Source: Mesobacterium_A sp034670065
GTDB lineage: Bacteria; Pseudomonadota; Alphaproteobacteria; Rhodobacterales; Rhodobacteraceae
Assembly (NCBI GenBank): GCA_034670065.1
Contig: JAXMOG010000001.1
Coordinates: 992,001-1,056,000, forward strand
DNA length: 64,000 nucleotides
Direction: 5' to 3'
In this document: positions 42,444-50,382 of the stretch, piece by piece
Layout of the letters: every line of letters starts with the position of its first letter
Numbering within the stretch: position 1 is the stretch's first letter
Made by a program: the position numbers and the translations under genes
The notes under the pieces: model-generated
Seen by the model: the letters and a program-made list of their open reading frames with translations, nothing else
The model's database searches: none
Told to the model about the DNA's origin: nothing

Positions 42444-44186
42444 ATGCGAACGTTTTTTTCGATCATGTCATTGATGACACTTCTTTTTTCCGGGTCACCA
42501 GCGGCCATGGCGCAGTCTGCACCGCAGGCGTCTGACTTGGCGGAACTTACCTGGTTAACAGAAAATGACCCGGCTGCGGCGTTGCAAACTGTCGATGCGG
42601 CCTTGAGCGAAGCCTCTGGCGACACGGCCGCCGATCCCCGGCTGATCTTTGATTTGAATAACTTAAAGGCCGATCTTTTGATCCGGCTTGGCAAGCAAAC
42701 CGAAGCGGCCGAACTGCTGATTGGGCTGGCCAAGTACGCAATACGTCACCGCAATACATTGGATGTCGACCCTGCCCCGATCTTGGCAACTGCTGCCGCA
42801 TTGTTTGAAACGCAGGGCAACTATCGCCAAGCCGGGCAGGCGCTGACTGCCAAGCTGGAAGAACAGCGCGATGGCGGACAAGGCGGCGCAGTGCTGGCAC
42901 TGACGTTAGAGGAATTGGCGCGACTATCGGATCTGCTTTCCAAACCGGAAGACGCCCAGAATTATCGCACCGCCGCCGCAAAAGCGCGTGATCATACGCC
43001 CGTTGGCCCGTCGCGCAGCGATGACAAAGGTTTCCGAGCTGTTGACGTATACTATGCAACCGATCGGGCCCGGACGGGCAAGGCAGAGCCATCAGAGTTC
43101 TACGGTTATGGGCGCGGGCAGTTGGAACTGGGTGTTGCGACAGTTACTATTCCGGTCGACCACACCCCTGGACAGGTCGAATCCCCCTCAATCTGGCGGC
43201 TTGAATTTGGGCCCTCCCCGGCCAAGCACGTGGTTCTGCAATCGGTCACTCCGGTCGAAACTGACGTGTTCTACACCCAGCTGCAGGCAGAGTTTGACGG
43301 CACCGAGAAAACCGAAGCCTTTGTTTTTGTGCACGGGTATAACGTACGGTTTGACCAAGCCACCAAACGGGCCGCGCAGATCGCCTATGATATGGAATAC
43401 GGCGGTGTGCCCATTGTCTATTCCTGGCCGTCGCATGGATCGACCTACAGCTATGTCGCCGATACTGCGGTTGTGCAGCTGAGCGCGCGGCGTCTGTCGC
43501 ATTTTCTGGATGATCTGGTTGACCGGTCCGGCGCCACAACCATTCACATCGTCGCCCATAGCATGGGCAACCGCGCGCTGACTGAAGCGTTGGAGCTGAT
43601 GGCGTTACGGCGCGGTGTGCAGGCTGGCGATCCGCCTGTGTTGGGGCAGGTATTGTTTGCCGCACCTGACGTGGATGCTGGGTTATTTGCAGAAATGATC
43701 CCCACTTTCCGGCCATTGGCCCAGCGCCTGACACTTTATGCGTCGGAATCTGACTGGGCACTGGTCACGTCACGCAAATTGCATGGCGATGCGCCACGCG
43801 CAGGCCAAGGCGGAGAGGACACGTTGGCGGTGCCAATGATCGACAGCATCGACATGTCAGCCTTGGGTGAGGACATGCTGGCGCATAGTTATTTCGCCGA
43901 TGACGCCAATGCTTTGGCAGATATGATGGCGCTATTCTGGCAAAACGCGGCACCGATGCTGCGGTGTGGGTTGATTGAAGATCGGGCCTCACAAGAAGCT
44001 ATCCCCGTCTGGCGGTATGAGCCCGGCAGCTGCTTTGATCAGCATTTGATCGATGTCTTGGCCATGCTTCGGCGGCTGAATGTCACCTCTCCTGAGGACA
44101 TACAGGCGGCACTTGCCAAAACAATTCAGGATGCGGAATTGCGGGCCAATTTGGAATCCGTCGTCATGCGCATCGCAGGCCAGTAG
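42444..44186 (+). CDS. Exported TPR-like plus alpha/beta hydrolase (DUF900-type)
   Basis: A 580-residue protein: signal peptide 1-24, an N-terminal helical TPR-like region (about 25-190), and a DUF900-type alpha/beta hydrolase starting VDVYYATDRARTGKAEPSEFYG. The nucleophile is Ser373 in VAHSMGN; FVHGYNVRF is the oxyanion region; the His is probably in LAHSYF. DUF900 enzymes are uncharacterised esterase/lipase-like proteins. GAGG precedes the ATG. It shares a divergent promoter with the caspase operon, suggesting a joint function outside the cytoplasm. Confidence 0.85.
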   Translation: MRTFFSIMSLMTLLFSGSPAAMAQSAPQASDLAELTWLTENDPAAALQTVDAALSEASGDTAADPRLIFDLNNLKADLLIRLGKQTEAAELLIGLAKYAIRHRNTLDVDPAPILATAAALFETQGNYRQAGQALTAKLEEQRDGGQGGAVLALTLEELARLSDLLSKPEDAQNYRTAAAKARDHTPVGPSRSDDKGFRAVDVYYATDRARTGKAEPSEFYGYGRGQLELGVATVTIPVDHTPGQVESPSIWRLEFGPSPAKHVVLQSVTPVETDVFYTQLQAEFDGTEKTEAFVFVHGYNVRFDQATKRAAQIAYDMEYGGVPIVYSWPSHGSTYSYVADTAVVQLSARRLSHFLDDLVDRSGATTIHIVAHSMGNRALTEALELMALRRGVQAGDPPVLGQVLFAAPDVDAGLFAEMIPTFRPLAQRLTLYASESDWALVTSRKLHGDAPRAGQGGEDTLAVPMIDSIDMSALGEDMLAHSYFADDANALADMMALFWQNAAPMLRCGLIEDRASQEAIPVWRYEPGSCFDQHLIDVLAMLRRLNVTSPEDIQAALAKTIQDAELRANLESVVMRIAGQ

Positions 44187-44220
44187 CGCCAGCGATCGGT
44201 ATGATCATTGGGCCCTAATC

Positions 44221-44236
44221 GGGGGCTATCGCCCCC
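44221..44236. terminator. Hairpin between convergent hydrolase and membrane-protein genes
   Basis: A perfect 6-bp stem (GGGGGC / GCCCCC) with a TATC tetraloop overlaps the stop codon of the minus-strand gene. No T tract follows on either strand. Confidence 0.35.
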
Positions 44237-44666
44237 AAACAAACGGGTTCAGCAACAGATACCCAACGCCGATCCAAATAAATAGGAATACCAGCCCAAA
44301 CCGTCGGGGTTGGGCCCTGATTTTATGCGACCTTACCCATGCCTGCACATTGCTTGTGGCGTCGACATTCTTCAAATTGGTAAGGTCTTGAACCGCCGAT
44401 TTGTAACCACGGTAGGTTTCCAGAATGGAGGCATAGGTGATCACCACGTTTGCCGAATAGACGAAAAACACCAAAACGCGCGGCAGCAGGAAAGCCTCGG
44501 GAGAGCGCGAAAAAAACGCCATGACCCCTACCAACGCTGCGTGGGAATACAAAACACGTTGCCAAAGCGTGTCGAGCCGATCGTTAAATTTCAGCATCAA
44601 CATCATCAGCTCTGAGAAGCTCATCGGCTTGGGCTGCTCTGTTTGCTCGGCTGTGTCGTCTTGCAT
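44226..44666 (-). CDS. Small membrane protein of unknown function
   Basis: A 146-residue protein I do not recognise. It has a polar N terminus, a helix pair at about 41-82 (AALVGVMAFF, VLVFFVYSANVVITYASIL), a cytoplasmic-looking basic stretch, and a C-terminal helix (FGLVFLFIWIGVGYLLLNPFVW). Composition and codon use look coding. It is convergent with the hydrolase gene, so it need not be part of the protease locus. Confidence 0.6.
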   Translation of the reverse strand: MQDDTAEQTEQPKPMSFSELMMLMLKFNDRLDTLWQRVLYSHAALVGVMAFFSRSPEAFLLPRVLVFFVYSANVVITYASILETYRGYKSAVQDLTNLKNVDATSNVQAWVRSHKIRAQPRRFGLVFLFIWIGVGYLLLNPFVWGR

Positions 44667-45205
44667 ATTTGTAACCTAATGGTGCTTTGATCTGGATTGG
44701 ATTTCAAAATTGTGGGCCCGTGCAAAAAAATGCGTTGCGCAAGAAAGGCTTTGAAGCAGCATCCTAAATAGCCACGGAAAGGCTGCAAGCCCAAACACGT
44801 GAATTGCGCATTGCGTGGCAGGTTGGTGTCGCTGGACGACTTGGCGAACGGCCACATCCGCTGGCGTCACCACAGCGGGCTCTGGTCTTGGTATCCTGTT
44901 GGGCACAACAGTTATCGGTAAAAGCTAAGCAAATTGCGGCCGGGAAAGCAGGTATCTATCTGGCGAATGACCCCGTTGGATGAACGCAAGATCCGCGCCC
45001 AAACGGCAAAGGACGACATTTGCCAATTTTGGCATTTCCCATAGTTCCCCTTGCGCAACGCCCCCGTTACCCCTAGATGAACCGTGCAAACGTTATTCTT
45101 TTTCGACCACTGTCTCCCTTAATACGGCGTTCAGTCTTCCGATCCAGACCGACCACGCCGCGCTGCCGCATAATGCGGGCAGAAAAAATAATGGAGATTA
45201 CGGAT
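44667..45205. other. Intergenic region before the cold-shock gene
   Basis: About 540 bp without a supported gene. A 76-codon minus-strand frame from a GTG at 44906 is open but has no ribosome-binding site or recognised motif. The 3' part likely includes a long 5' leader for the cold-shock mRNA, as is common for that family. Confidence 0.45.
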
Positions 45206-45412
45206 ATGGCTACTGGCACCGTAAAATGGTTCAACGCAACTAAAGGTTTCGGCTTTATCGCACCAGAAGGTGGCAGCAAAGATGTGTTTGTACACATTTC
45301 TGCAGTAGAGCGTTCCGGCCTGACCGGTCTGGCAGATGACCAGAAAGTTACGTTCGACATCGAAGATGGTCGTGACGGACGTGAGTCGGCTACGAACATC
45401 GCCCTGGCATAA
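45206..45412 (+). CDS. cspA: Cold-shock protein, CspA family
   Basis: A 68-residue single cold-shock domain: GTVKWFNATKGFGFI holds the RNP1 motif and DVFVHIS the RNP2 motif. These bind single-stranded RNA/DNA and act as RNA chaperones. The ATG at 45206 has GGAGA 8 bases upstream; an in-frame extension to 45077 is not coding. A strong terminator follows. The encoded peptide is otherwise standard for the family. Confidence 0.95.
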   Translation: MATGTVKWFNATKGFGFIAPEGGSKDVFVHISAVERSGLTGLADDQKVTFDIEDGRDGRESATNIALA

Positions 45413-45434
45413 GCCAAGCGACGAACGACATTTT

Positions 45435-45467
45435 AAGCGCGGCTCTTACTAAAGAGCCGCGCTTTTT
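45435..45467 (+). terminator. Rho-independent terminator after cspA
   Basis: An 11-bp perfect stem (GCGCGGCTCTT / AAGAGCCGCGC), extendable by two A-T pairs, with a 4-nt loop is followed by TTTTT. Confidence 0.9.
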
Positions 45468-45546
45468 CGTTTCTGCTACCCAATTCTCTGATCCTTCTCA
45501 GCGCCTTGACCCCTGCCCTGGGACACTGCGCTGATCTGAACCCGCA

Positions 45547-45900
45547 TCAGTCGTGCGGAACGGCGCGGAACAGTGACTGCGCCGTGTAGACCAGGATGGC
45601 AATCCCAATTGCGCCCATTGCCGCCACGCCCAGCAAGACGATCACATCAACCGGGCCGCCGATATCGCGGAAGTTTGAGTGTGTCATGACCTGAACAAAC
45701 AGTACCGCCGCAACTGCTCCAAAAGGCATGGAAATTTGCGCCCACAGGAACTTGCGCATCGACATAGCCCGGTCACGGATCAGTACATAGATATAGGCAA
45801 GGGTGACAACAACAGCCGCCCCAACCATCACCCAAAATAGCGTGCGACCGAAGATTTCTTCGAAAACTGCGATCAGTGTCTCTAGAGTTAGTTGTTCCAT
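45547..45900 (-). CDS. Small membrane protein (DUF5368-like)
   Basis: A 117-residue protein with three hydrophobic helices (FWVMVGAAVVVTLAYIYVLI, QISMPFGAVAAVLFVQVM, VIVLLGVAAMGAIGIAILVY). It resembles small alphaproteobacterial membrane proteins found with sulfide:quinone or cytochrome bd genes, tentatively DUF5368. GAGGAG precedes the ATG. It follows the SQR gene by 11 bases and closes the cyd-SQR unit. Function unknown; a membrane partner for SQR is possible. Confidence 0.65.
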   Translation of the reverse strand: MEQLTLETLIAVFEEIFGRTLFWVMVGAAVVVTLAYIYVLIRDRAMSMRKFLWAQISMPFGAVAAVLFVQVMTHSNFRDIGGPVDVIVLLGVAAMGAIGIAILVYTAQSLFRAVPHD

Positions 45901-45911
45901 GATCAGTCTCC

Positions 45912-47228
45912 TCAGGCTTTGCCACGCAGCATTGCATTATAGGTGGCCTTCAGGGCCACTTCCTTCATCAGCCAACTGATCCAAAGCTCTTCTAACGGTG
46001 CGATGACCCCCGGAAATGACGGCGTCAGATTGTTGTGATAGTCAAATTCAATCAGCATTGCGCGACCAACGCGGGTGATCAGCGGGCACGACGTATACCC
46101 ATCGTAACTTGCGCTGCCTTCCCGCCCATCAATGGCAGCAACCAGATGATCCTCCACCACGGGGACTTGCCATTTCACCGAAGCAGCGGTTTTGCCTTTG
46201 GGCACACCGGCCACATCACCCAGCGCAAAAATATCGGGATAGCGCAGGTGACGCAAAGTTTGCTTGTCGACTTCAACCCAACCTTGATCTGTCCATTTGT
46301 CAGCCCAGCTAAGACCAGATTGACGGATCACATCCGGTGCCCGTTGCGGCGGAATGACGTGAAGATAGTCATACGCCATTTCAGCATCTCCTTCCGGCGT
46401 GGTGAAGGTGGCCAGCTTTCGGCCGGGATCAACCGCCTTCAAAACATGGCTGTAGTGCGGGGTAATGCCCCTATTTTCAAAGAGCATTCGCACCTTTTCA
46501 GAAACGATCGGAACCCCAAAAAGGCTTTGATTGTTTGCGGCATAGTGCATCTCATGCTTGCCCTTGCCGGCGGTGCGTGTCGCAATGTCTTCAATCAGAA
46601 ACGTGTGCTTCAGCGGTGCGCCTGCACATTTCATCTCTGTTCCTGGTCGGGTGAACAACCCGACGCCGCCCTCTTCGGTGAATTTTGATGCGGCCTCCCA
46701 TGTTTTGGCAGCGTATTTTGGGCCAGCGTACAACGCACCGATGCCCTGTGTGCCGACCAGATCGAGTGAGAAACCCTCAATCGCATCGTGATCCAGAACC
46801 AGTCCCGGAGCCACCACCAGGAAATCGTAGCTAAATGTCTGACCACCGGTTGAGGATACGGTCTTGGCCTCTGGATCAATCGCGGCAGCAGCCTCTGGCA
46901 CCAAGGCGATCTGACGCGGCAACCAATCGGTGGTTTTCGATTGCGTGTAGGACGCAGGCTTCAACCCGGCAGCCACAAGCGAAAGGCCGGGCTGATAAAG
47001 GTGCTCGGCACTGGGGTCCAGAATGGTGATATCCGCCCCCTCCAGTCGATCCATCAGTCGATTGACCAGCGCGGTGCCTGCCGCCCCTGCCCCAATCATT
47101 ACAATGCGGGCCTTGGTTTGCAGTTTTTCGGCCATAGCAGGCCGGACAGCAGCGGCGGTTGCCAGCCCTCCGCCCAGCAGCCCCAAAAAGGCGCGGCGAG
47201 ACGCCCGAATTTCATGACTATAGGTCAC
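45912..47228 (-). CDS. sqr: Sulfide:quinone oxidoreductase-like flavoprotein with Tat signal
   Basis: A 438-residue FAD protein. It starts with a twin-arginine signal (SRRAFLGLLGGG, 10-21, cleaved near AMA) and has the FAD motif VMIGAGAAGTALVNRL. Its only two cysteines, Cys201 (MKCAGAP) and Cys381 (TSCPL), match the redox-active disulfide of SQR and flavocytochrome c. It should oxidise sulfide on the periplasmic face and reduce ubiquinone. Translation starts at a GTG with AAGGAG 6 bases upstream. It lies 83 bases after cydX. Confidence 0.82.
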   Translation of the reverse strand: MTYSHEIRASRRAFLGLLGGGLATAAAVRPAMAEKLQTKARIVMIGAGAAGTALVNRLMDRLEGADITILDPSAEHLYQPGLSLVAAGLKPASYTQSKTTDWLPRQIALVPEAAAAIDPEAKTVSSTGGQTFSYDFLVVAPGLVLDHDAIEGFSLDLVGTQGIGALYAGPKYAAKTWEAASKFTEEGGVGLFTRPGTEMKCAGAPLKHTFLIEDIATRTAGKGKHEMHYAANNQSLFGVPIVSEKVRMLFENRGITPHYSHVLKAVDPGRKLATFTTPEGDAEMAYDYLHVIPPQRAPDVIRQSGLSWADKWTDQGWVEVDKQTLRHLRYPDIFALGDVAGVPKGKTAASVKWQVPVVEDHLVAAIDGREGSASYDGYTSCPLITRVGRAMLIEFDYHNNLTPSFPGVIAPLEELWISWLMKEVALKATYNAMLRGKA

Positions 47229-47311
47229 TGGATTCTCCTTCCTATTTTTATTGTCTCAAGGAGCGGTCTGATCGCAGCGCGGGGGGAGCGGGCACAGCAA
47301 CCAGACCGCCC

Positions 47312-47452
47312 TTACTTGCGCGGGTTAGGCGCAAGAGGTTGTGAACTGTCAGAAATGATTTTTTCGTCTTCCTTCAGCTCCAGCCACATCGCGTTCATCA
47401 CGGCAAAGATGGCGGCCAGCGGAAGGCCCAAGATCCAGGCAAAATACCACAT
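47312..47452 (-). CDS. cydX: Cytochrome bd oxidase small subunit CydX
   Basis: A 46-residue single-helix protein, starting MWYFAWILGLPLAAIFAVMN and continuing with AMWLEL, the hallmark CydX N terminus and W-L-E motif. It is needed for cytochrome bd stability in E. coli. GGAAA lies 6 bases before the ATG. It starts 14 bases after cydB. The polar tail of about 20 residues is longer than in E. coli CydX (37 residues). Confidence 0.9.
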   Translation of the reverse strand: MWYFAWILGLPLAAIFAVMNAMWLELKEDEKIISDSSQPLAPNPRK

Positions 47453-47466
47453 CGGCTTTCCTTTCT

Positions 47467-48630
47467 TCAGTAGAGGGAATGGGAGTTTTCAGAGACATCG
47501 GCCTCTGTGACCTTGCCCCACAGCACTTTGTAGACCCACGCAGTGTACATCAGGATCAGCGGCATGAAGATCGCCGTAGCCACCAGCATGACAAAGAGTG
47601 TCAGGTGCGAAGACGAGCTGTTCCAGACAGTTAGCGAAGATTGCGGATCACTGGACGAAGGCATGATGAATGGAAACATCGTCAGCCCGACCGATGAGAT
47701 CACCCCAAGGATGGCCATTTTTGACGTCAATAACGTCGACACTTCACGTCCAGCCCGAAGGCCAAGGTAGGTCAGCAAGCCACCTGCAACCCCCATCACC
47801 GGAGCAATCGCTATCCATGGGCGATCAGCATAGGCACTCAGCCAGCTGGCGGTGCGGGCCACCTCAAAATGCAACGGGTTTGACGGGCCATCTGTGACGT
47901 AGTCTCCAACGATCTTGAAACCATCAATCCCAACCGCCATCCAAAGACCTGCCAGCACATAACTGCCCACGGCGATCAGTGCCGCACGGGTTCCTATGGC
48001 ACGGGCACGGGTTTGCACTGGCCCTTCGGCCTTCAGCGACAACCATGCGCTGCCATGCATCACCAACATCGACAGCGAAACCACGCCAGCCAAAAGGGAG
48101 AATGGATCCAGCAGCCCGATGAATTTCAGGTACCAGGCCCCCTCGTAAATGGTGTGCAGATCGTCGGTCAGGTGAAACGGCACGCCCTGGATCACGTTGC
48201 CGACCGCAACGCCAAACAACAGCGCGGGGATTGCCCCACTGGCAAACAAGGCCCAATCCCAAGCAGACCGCCAACGTGGATCATCGCGCTTAGAGCGGTA
48301 TTTAAAGGCCACAGGCCGCACGATGAATGCCGCAAGAACGACAAACATGGCCAGGTAGAAGCCCGAAAAACTGACGGCATAGAGGGGCGGCCACGCCGCA
48401 AAGATTGCGCCGCCACCGAGGATGAACCAAACTTGGTTTCCTTCCCATACCGGGCCGACAGTATTGATCACCACGCGTCGCTCTACATCGGATTTCCCGA
48501 CAAAGGGCAACAAAGCCCCGACGCCCATATCGAAGCCGTCGGTAGCAGCAAAGCCGATCAGCAGCACGCCAAGCAGGCCCCACCAGATCACGCGCAGCAA
48601 CTCGTAACTCATAAGTTCATGCAAGATCAT
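47467..48630 (-). CDS. cydB: Cytochrome bd ubiquinol oxidase subunit II CydB
   Basis: A 387-residue polytopic protein of about nine helices, the second subunit of cytochrome bd. Landmarks are ATDGFDMGVGALLPF, the GPVWEGNQVWFILGGGAIFAAWP stretch and GSAWLSLKAEGP. With CydA it forms a proton-motive, heme-bearing quinol oxidase of high oxygen affinity. GGAGT precedes the ATG, 5 bases after the cydA stop; MSYELL at residue 7 is a possible alternative start. Confidence 0.94.
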   Translation of the reverse strand: MILHELMSYELLRVIWWGLLGVLLIGFAATDGFDMGVGALLPFVGKSDVERRVVINTVGPVWEGNQVWFILGGGAIFAAWPPLYAVSFSGFYLAMFVVLAAFIVRPVAFKYRSKRDDPRWRSAWDWALFASGAIPALLFGVAVGNVIQGVPFHLTDDLHTIYEGAWYLKFIGLLDPFSLLAGVVSLSMLVMHGSAWLSLKAEGPVQTRARAIGTRAALIAVGSYVLAGLWMAVGIDGFKIVGDYVTDGPSNPLHFEVARTASWLSAYADRPWIAIAPVMGVAGGLLTYLGLRAGREVSTLLTSKMAILGVISSVGLTMFPFIMPSSSDPQSSLTVWNSSSSHLTLFVMLVATAIFMPLILMYTAWVYKVLWGKVTEADVSENSHSLY

Positions 48631-48635
48631 ATCTC

Positions 48636-50258
48636 TTACTCCGCAGGGTGCAGATCAGGCTGGGCAATGGCGTCGGCGTTGCGCCGACCTGCCAGTCGAT
48701 CTGTATGGCGTTTTGTCCACGCGTGGGTTTCATCAACATCCTGGAACGGGCCCTTGCGGATGTATTTCAGCATCAAGCCCATCTCGATGACGAACAGAAC
48801 GGTGTAGAAAAGGACGAAGCCCGCCAAGGTCAGCCCAACTTCGGTCATCGACAAGGCGCTGACCGACATGGCTGTTGGCAACACCCCATCCACTGTCCAC
48901 GGCTGGCGGCCGAATTCAGCCACAAACCAGCCCAGTTCCGCCGCCAACCAAGGCGCGGGGATCATCCAGACAGCCAAATGCAAGGCAGGGCGTGGAAAGT
49001 TCATGCCTTTGAAGGAGGCACGGTAGAAGAAGTACAGCATCGTCCCAATGAATCCGAAGCCCAAACCAACCATCAGGCGGAATGCCCAAAACAGGGGCCA
49101 GACCGTTGGCACGGTGTCGTCGGCTGCGGCTTTGATCTGGGCCTCGGTCGCCTCCAAGGGATTGTCCACGTATTTTTTCAACAGAAAGGCAAAGCCCAAA
49201 TCCGCCGAATGTGCCTCGAACGTCGCGATAGTTTCCGGATCAGTTGCATCGCGGTATTCACGCACATCCAACAAAGCTTCGTACGCCACGAGGCCAGAAC
49301 GAATACGGTCTTCAGCAGTTGCGACCAGATCATTGATGCCGGGGATCTCTGTGGTTAAAGATCGGGTTCCGATCAGGCCCATCGCCCAAGGGATTTCGAT
49401 TGCGTAATGAGTTTCGCGCGCGTCTTGATCGGGAAAACCAACGAGGTTGAACGGTGCCGGGGCATCATGGGTTTCCCACATCGCCTCGATCGCCGCCAGT
49501 TTCATCTTTTGGCTATGAGTGGCCGAATATCCGGACTCATCCCCCAACAGAACGACTGAAAACGCCGACGCCAAACCAAAGGCTGCACCAACAGTGATAG
49601 ATCGCCGAGCCAGTTCGGTATGACGTCCTTTCAACAAGTACCAAGCCGATACGCCAATCACGAAAACAGAAGCGGTGACATACCCTGCCGAGACCGTGTG
49701 CACGAACTTTGCCTGCGCAACTTCGTTGAACAACACGGCAAAGAAATCGGTCATCTCCATGCGCATGGTCATCGGGTTAAACTCTGCGCCCACCGGGTTT
49801 TGCATCCAGCCATTGGCAATCAAAATCCAAAGCGCCGAAAAGTTTGAACCGATGGCAACCAGCCAGGCCACCGTCAGGTGCCCGACTTTGCTTAACTTGT
49901 CCCAACCGAAAAAGAACAACCCAACAAACGTGGCCTCCAGGAAGAAGGCCATCAATCCTTCAACCGCCAATGGCGCGCCAAAAATATCGCCCACATAGTG
50001 GCTGTAGTAGCTCCAGTTCATGCCGAACTGGAATTCCATCGTGATCCCGGTTGCGACCCCAAGAACAAAGTTAATGCCAAACAGCGTTCCCCAAAACTTG
50101 GTCATCTGCCGCCAGATCGGCCTGTTTGTCATGACATAGACAGTCTCCATGATCGCCACGAGGATCGACAGACCCAACGTCAGCGGCACGAAGAGGAAGT
50201 GATACATGGCTGTCATCGCAAATTGTAAGCGCGACAGCTCTACGATCCCGAATTCCAT
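48636..50258 (-). CDS. cydA: Cytochrome bd ubiquinol oxidase subunit I CydA
   Basis: A 540-residue subunit I. His20 (b595 ligand), His187 (b558 ligand, in FVHTVSAGY) and Glu100/Glu108 (AVEGLMAFFLEAT) match the E. coli residues His19, His186, Glu99 and Glu107. GRQPW follows the quinol loop, whose length suits the long Q-loop class. It oxidises ubiquinol and reduces oxygen without pumping protons. GGAG lies 8 bases before the ATG, and a perfect FNR-type box lies about 90 bp upstream. Confidence 0.95.
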   Translation of the reverse strand: MEFGIVELSRLQFAMTAMYHFLFVPLTLGLSILVAIMETVYVMTNRPIWRQMTKFWGTLFGINFVLGVATGITMEFQFGMNWSYYSHYVGDIFGAPLAVEGLMAFFLEATFVGLFFFGWDKLSKVGHLTVAWLVAIGSNFSALWILIANGWMQNPVGAEFNPMTMRMEMTDFFAVLFNEVAQAKFVHTVSAGYVTASVFVIGVSAWYLLKGRHTELARRSITVGAAFGLASAFSVVLLGDESGYSATHSQKMKLAAIEAMWETHDAPAPFNLVGFPDQDARETHYAIEIPWAMGLIGTRSLTTEIPGINDLVATAEDRIRSGLVAYEALLDVREYRDATDPETIATFEAHSADLGFAFLLKKYVDNPLEATEAQIKAAADDTVPTVWPLFWAFRLMVGLGFGFIGTMLYFFYRASFKGMNFPRPALHLAVWMIPAPWLAAELGWFVAEFGRQPWTVDGVLPTAMSVSALSMTEVGLTLAGFVLFYTVLFVIEMGLMLKYIRKGPFQDVDETHAWTKRHTDRLAGRRNADAIAQPDLHPAE

Positions 50259-50294
50259 ATCTTGTGCTCCAGATATCGGGGGGCGATTCCCACC

Positions 50295-50306
50295 GAATTT
50301 AAATTC
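50295..50306. promoter_or_regulatory. Palindrome GAATTTAAATTC upstream of cydA
   Basis: A perfect 12-bp palindrome 37-48 bases before the cydA start, in an AT-rich promoter region. GAATTT also appears at 53705-53710 in the cydD/Rrf2 gap, so it may be part of an Rrf2 site; A/T-rich palindromes also occur by chance. Confidence 0.3.
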
Positions 50307-50344
50307 TAACTTCAGAATATATCTTGCAGAGCGCAGGCAAAAAC

Positions 50345-50360
50345 TTTGATCTGGATCAAA
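50345..50360. promoter_or_regulatory. FNR/Anr-type box upstream of cydA
   Basis: TTTGATCTGGATCAAA matches the consensus TTGAT-N4-ATCAA perfectly and lies 87-102 bases upstream of the cydA ATG. It predicts low-oxygen control by an FNR/FnrL-type regulator. Confidence 0.8.
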
Positions 50361-50382
50361 ACTCGTATCAAAAATACGAGTT
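50360..50382 (-). terminator. Hairpin at the cydC end, cydC/cydA gap
   Basis: A perfect 9-bp inverted repeat (AACTCGTAT / ATACGAGTT) with a 5-nt spacer overlaps the cydC stop codon and is followed by TTTTGAT on the minus strand. It could terminate cydDC transcripts or serve as an operator beside the FNR box. Confidence 0.45.

Noticed and set aside
44676..44906. 76-codon minus-strand frame from a GTG
   Set aside because: No ribosome-binding site, no motif, unusual composition; not enough to call a gene.
45912..47228. Type II NADH dehydrogenase
   Set aside because: The Tat signal and the paired Cys201/Cys381 in CAGAP and TSCPL contexts fit sulfide:quinone oxidoreductase or flavocytochrome c better.
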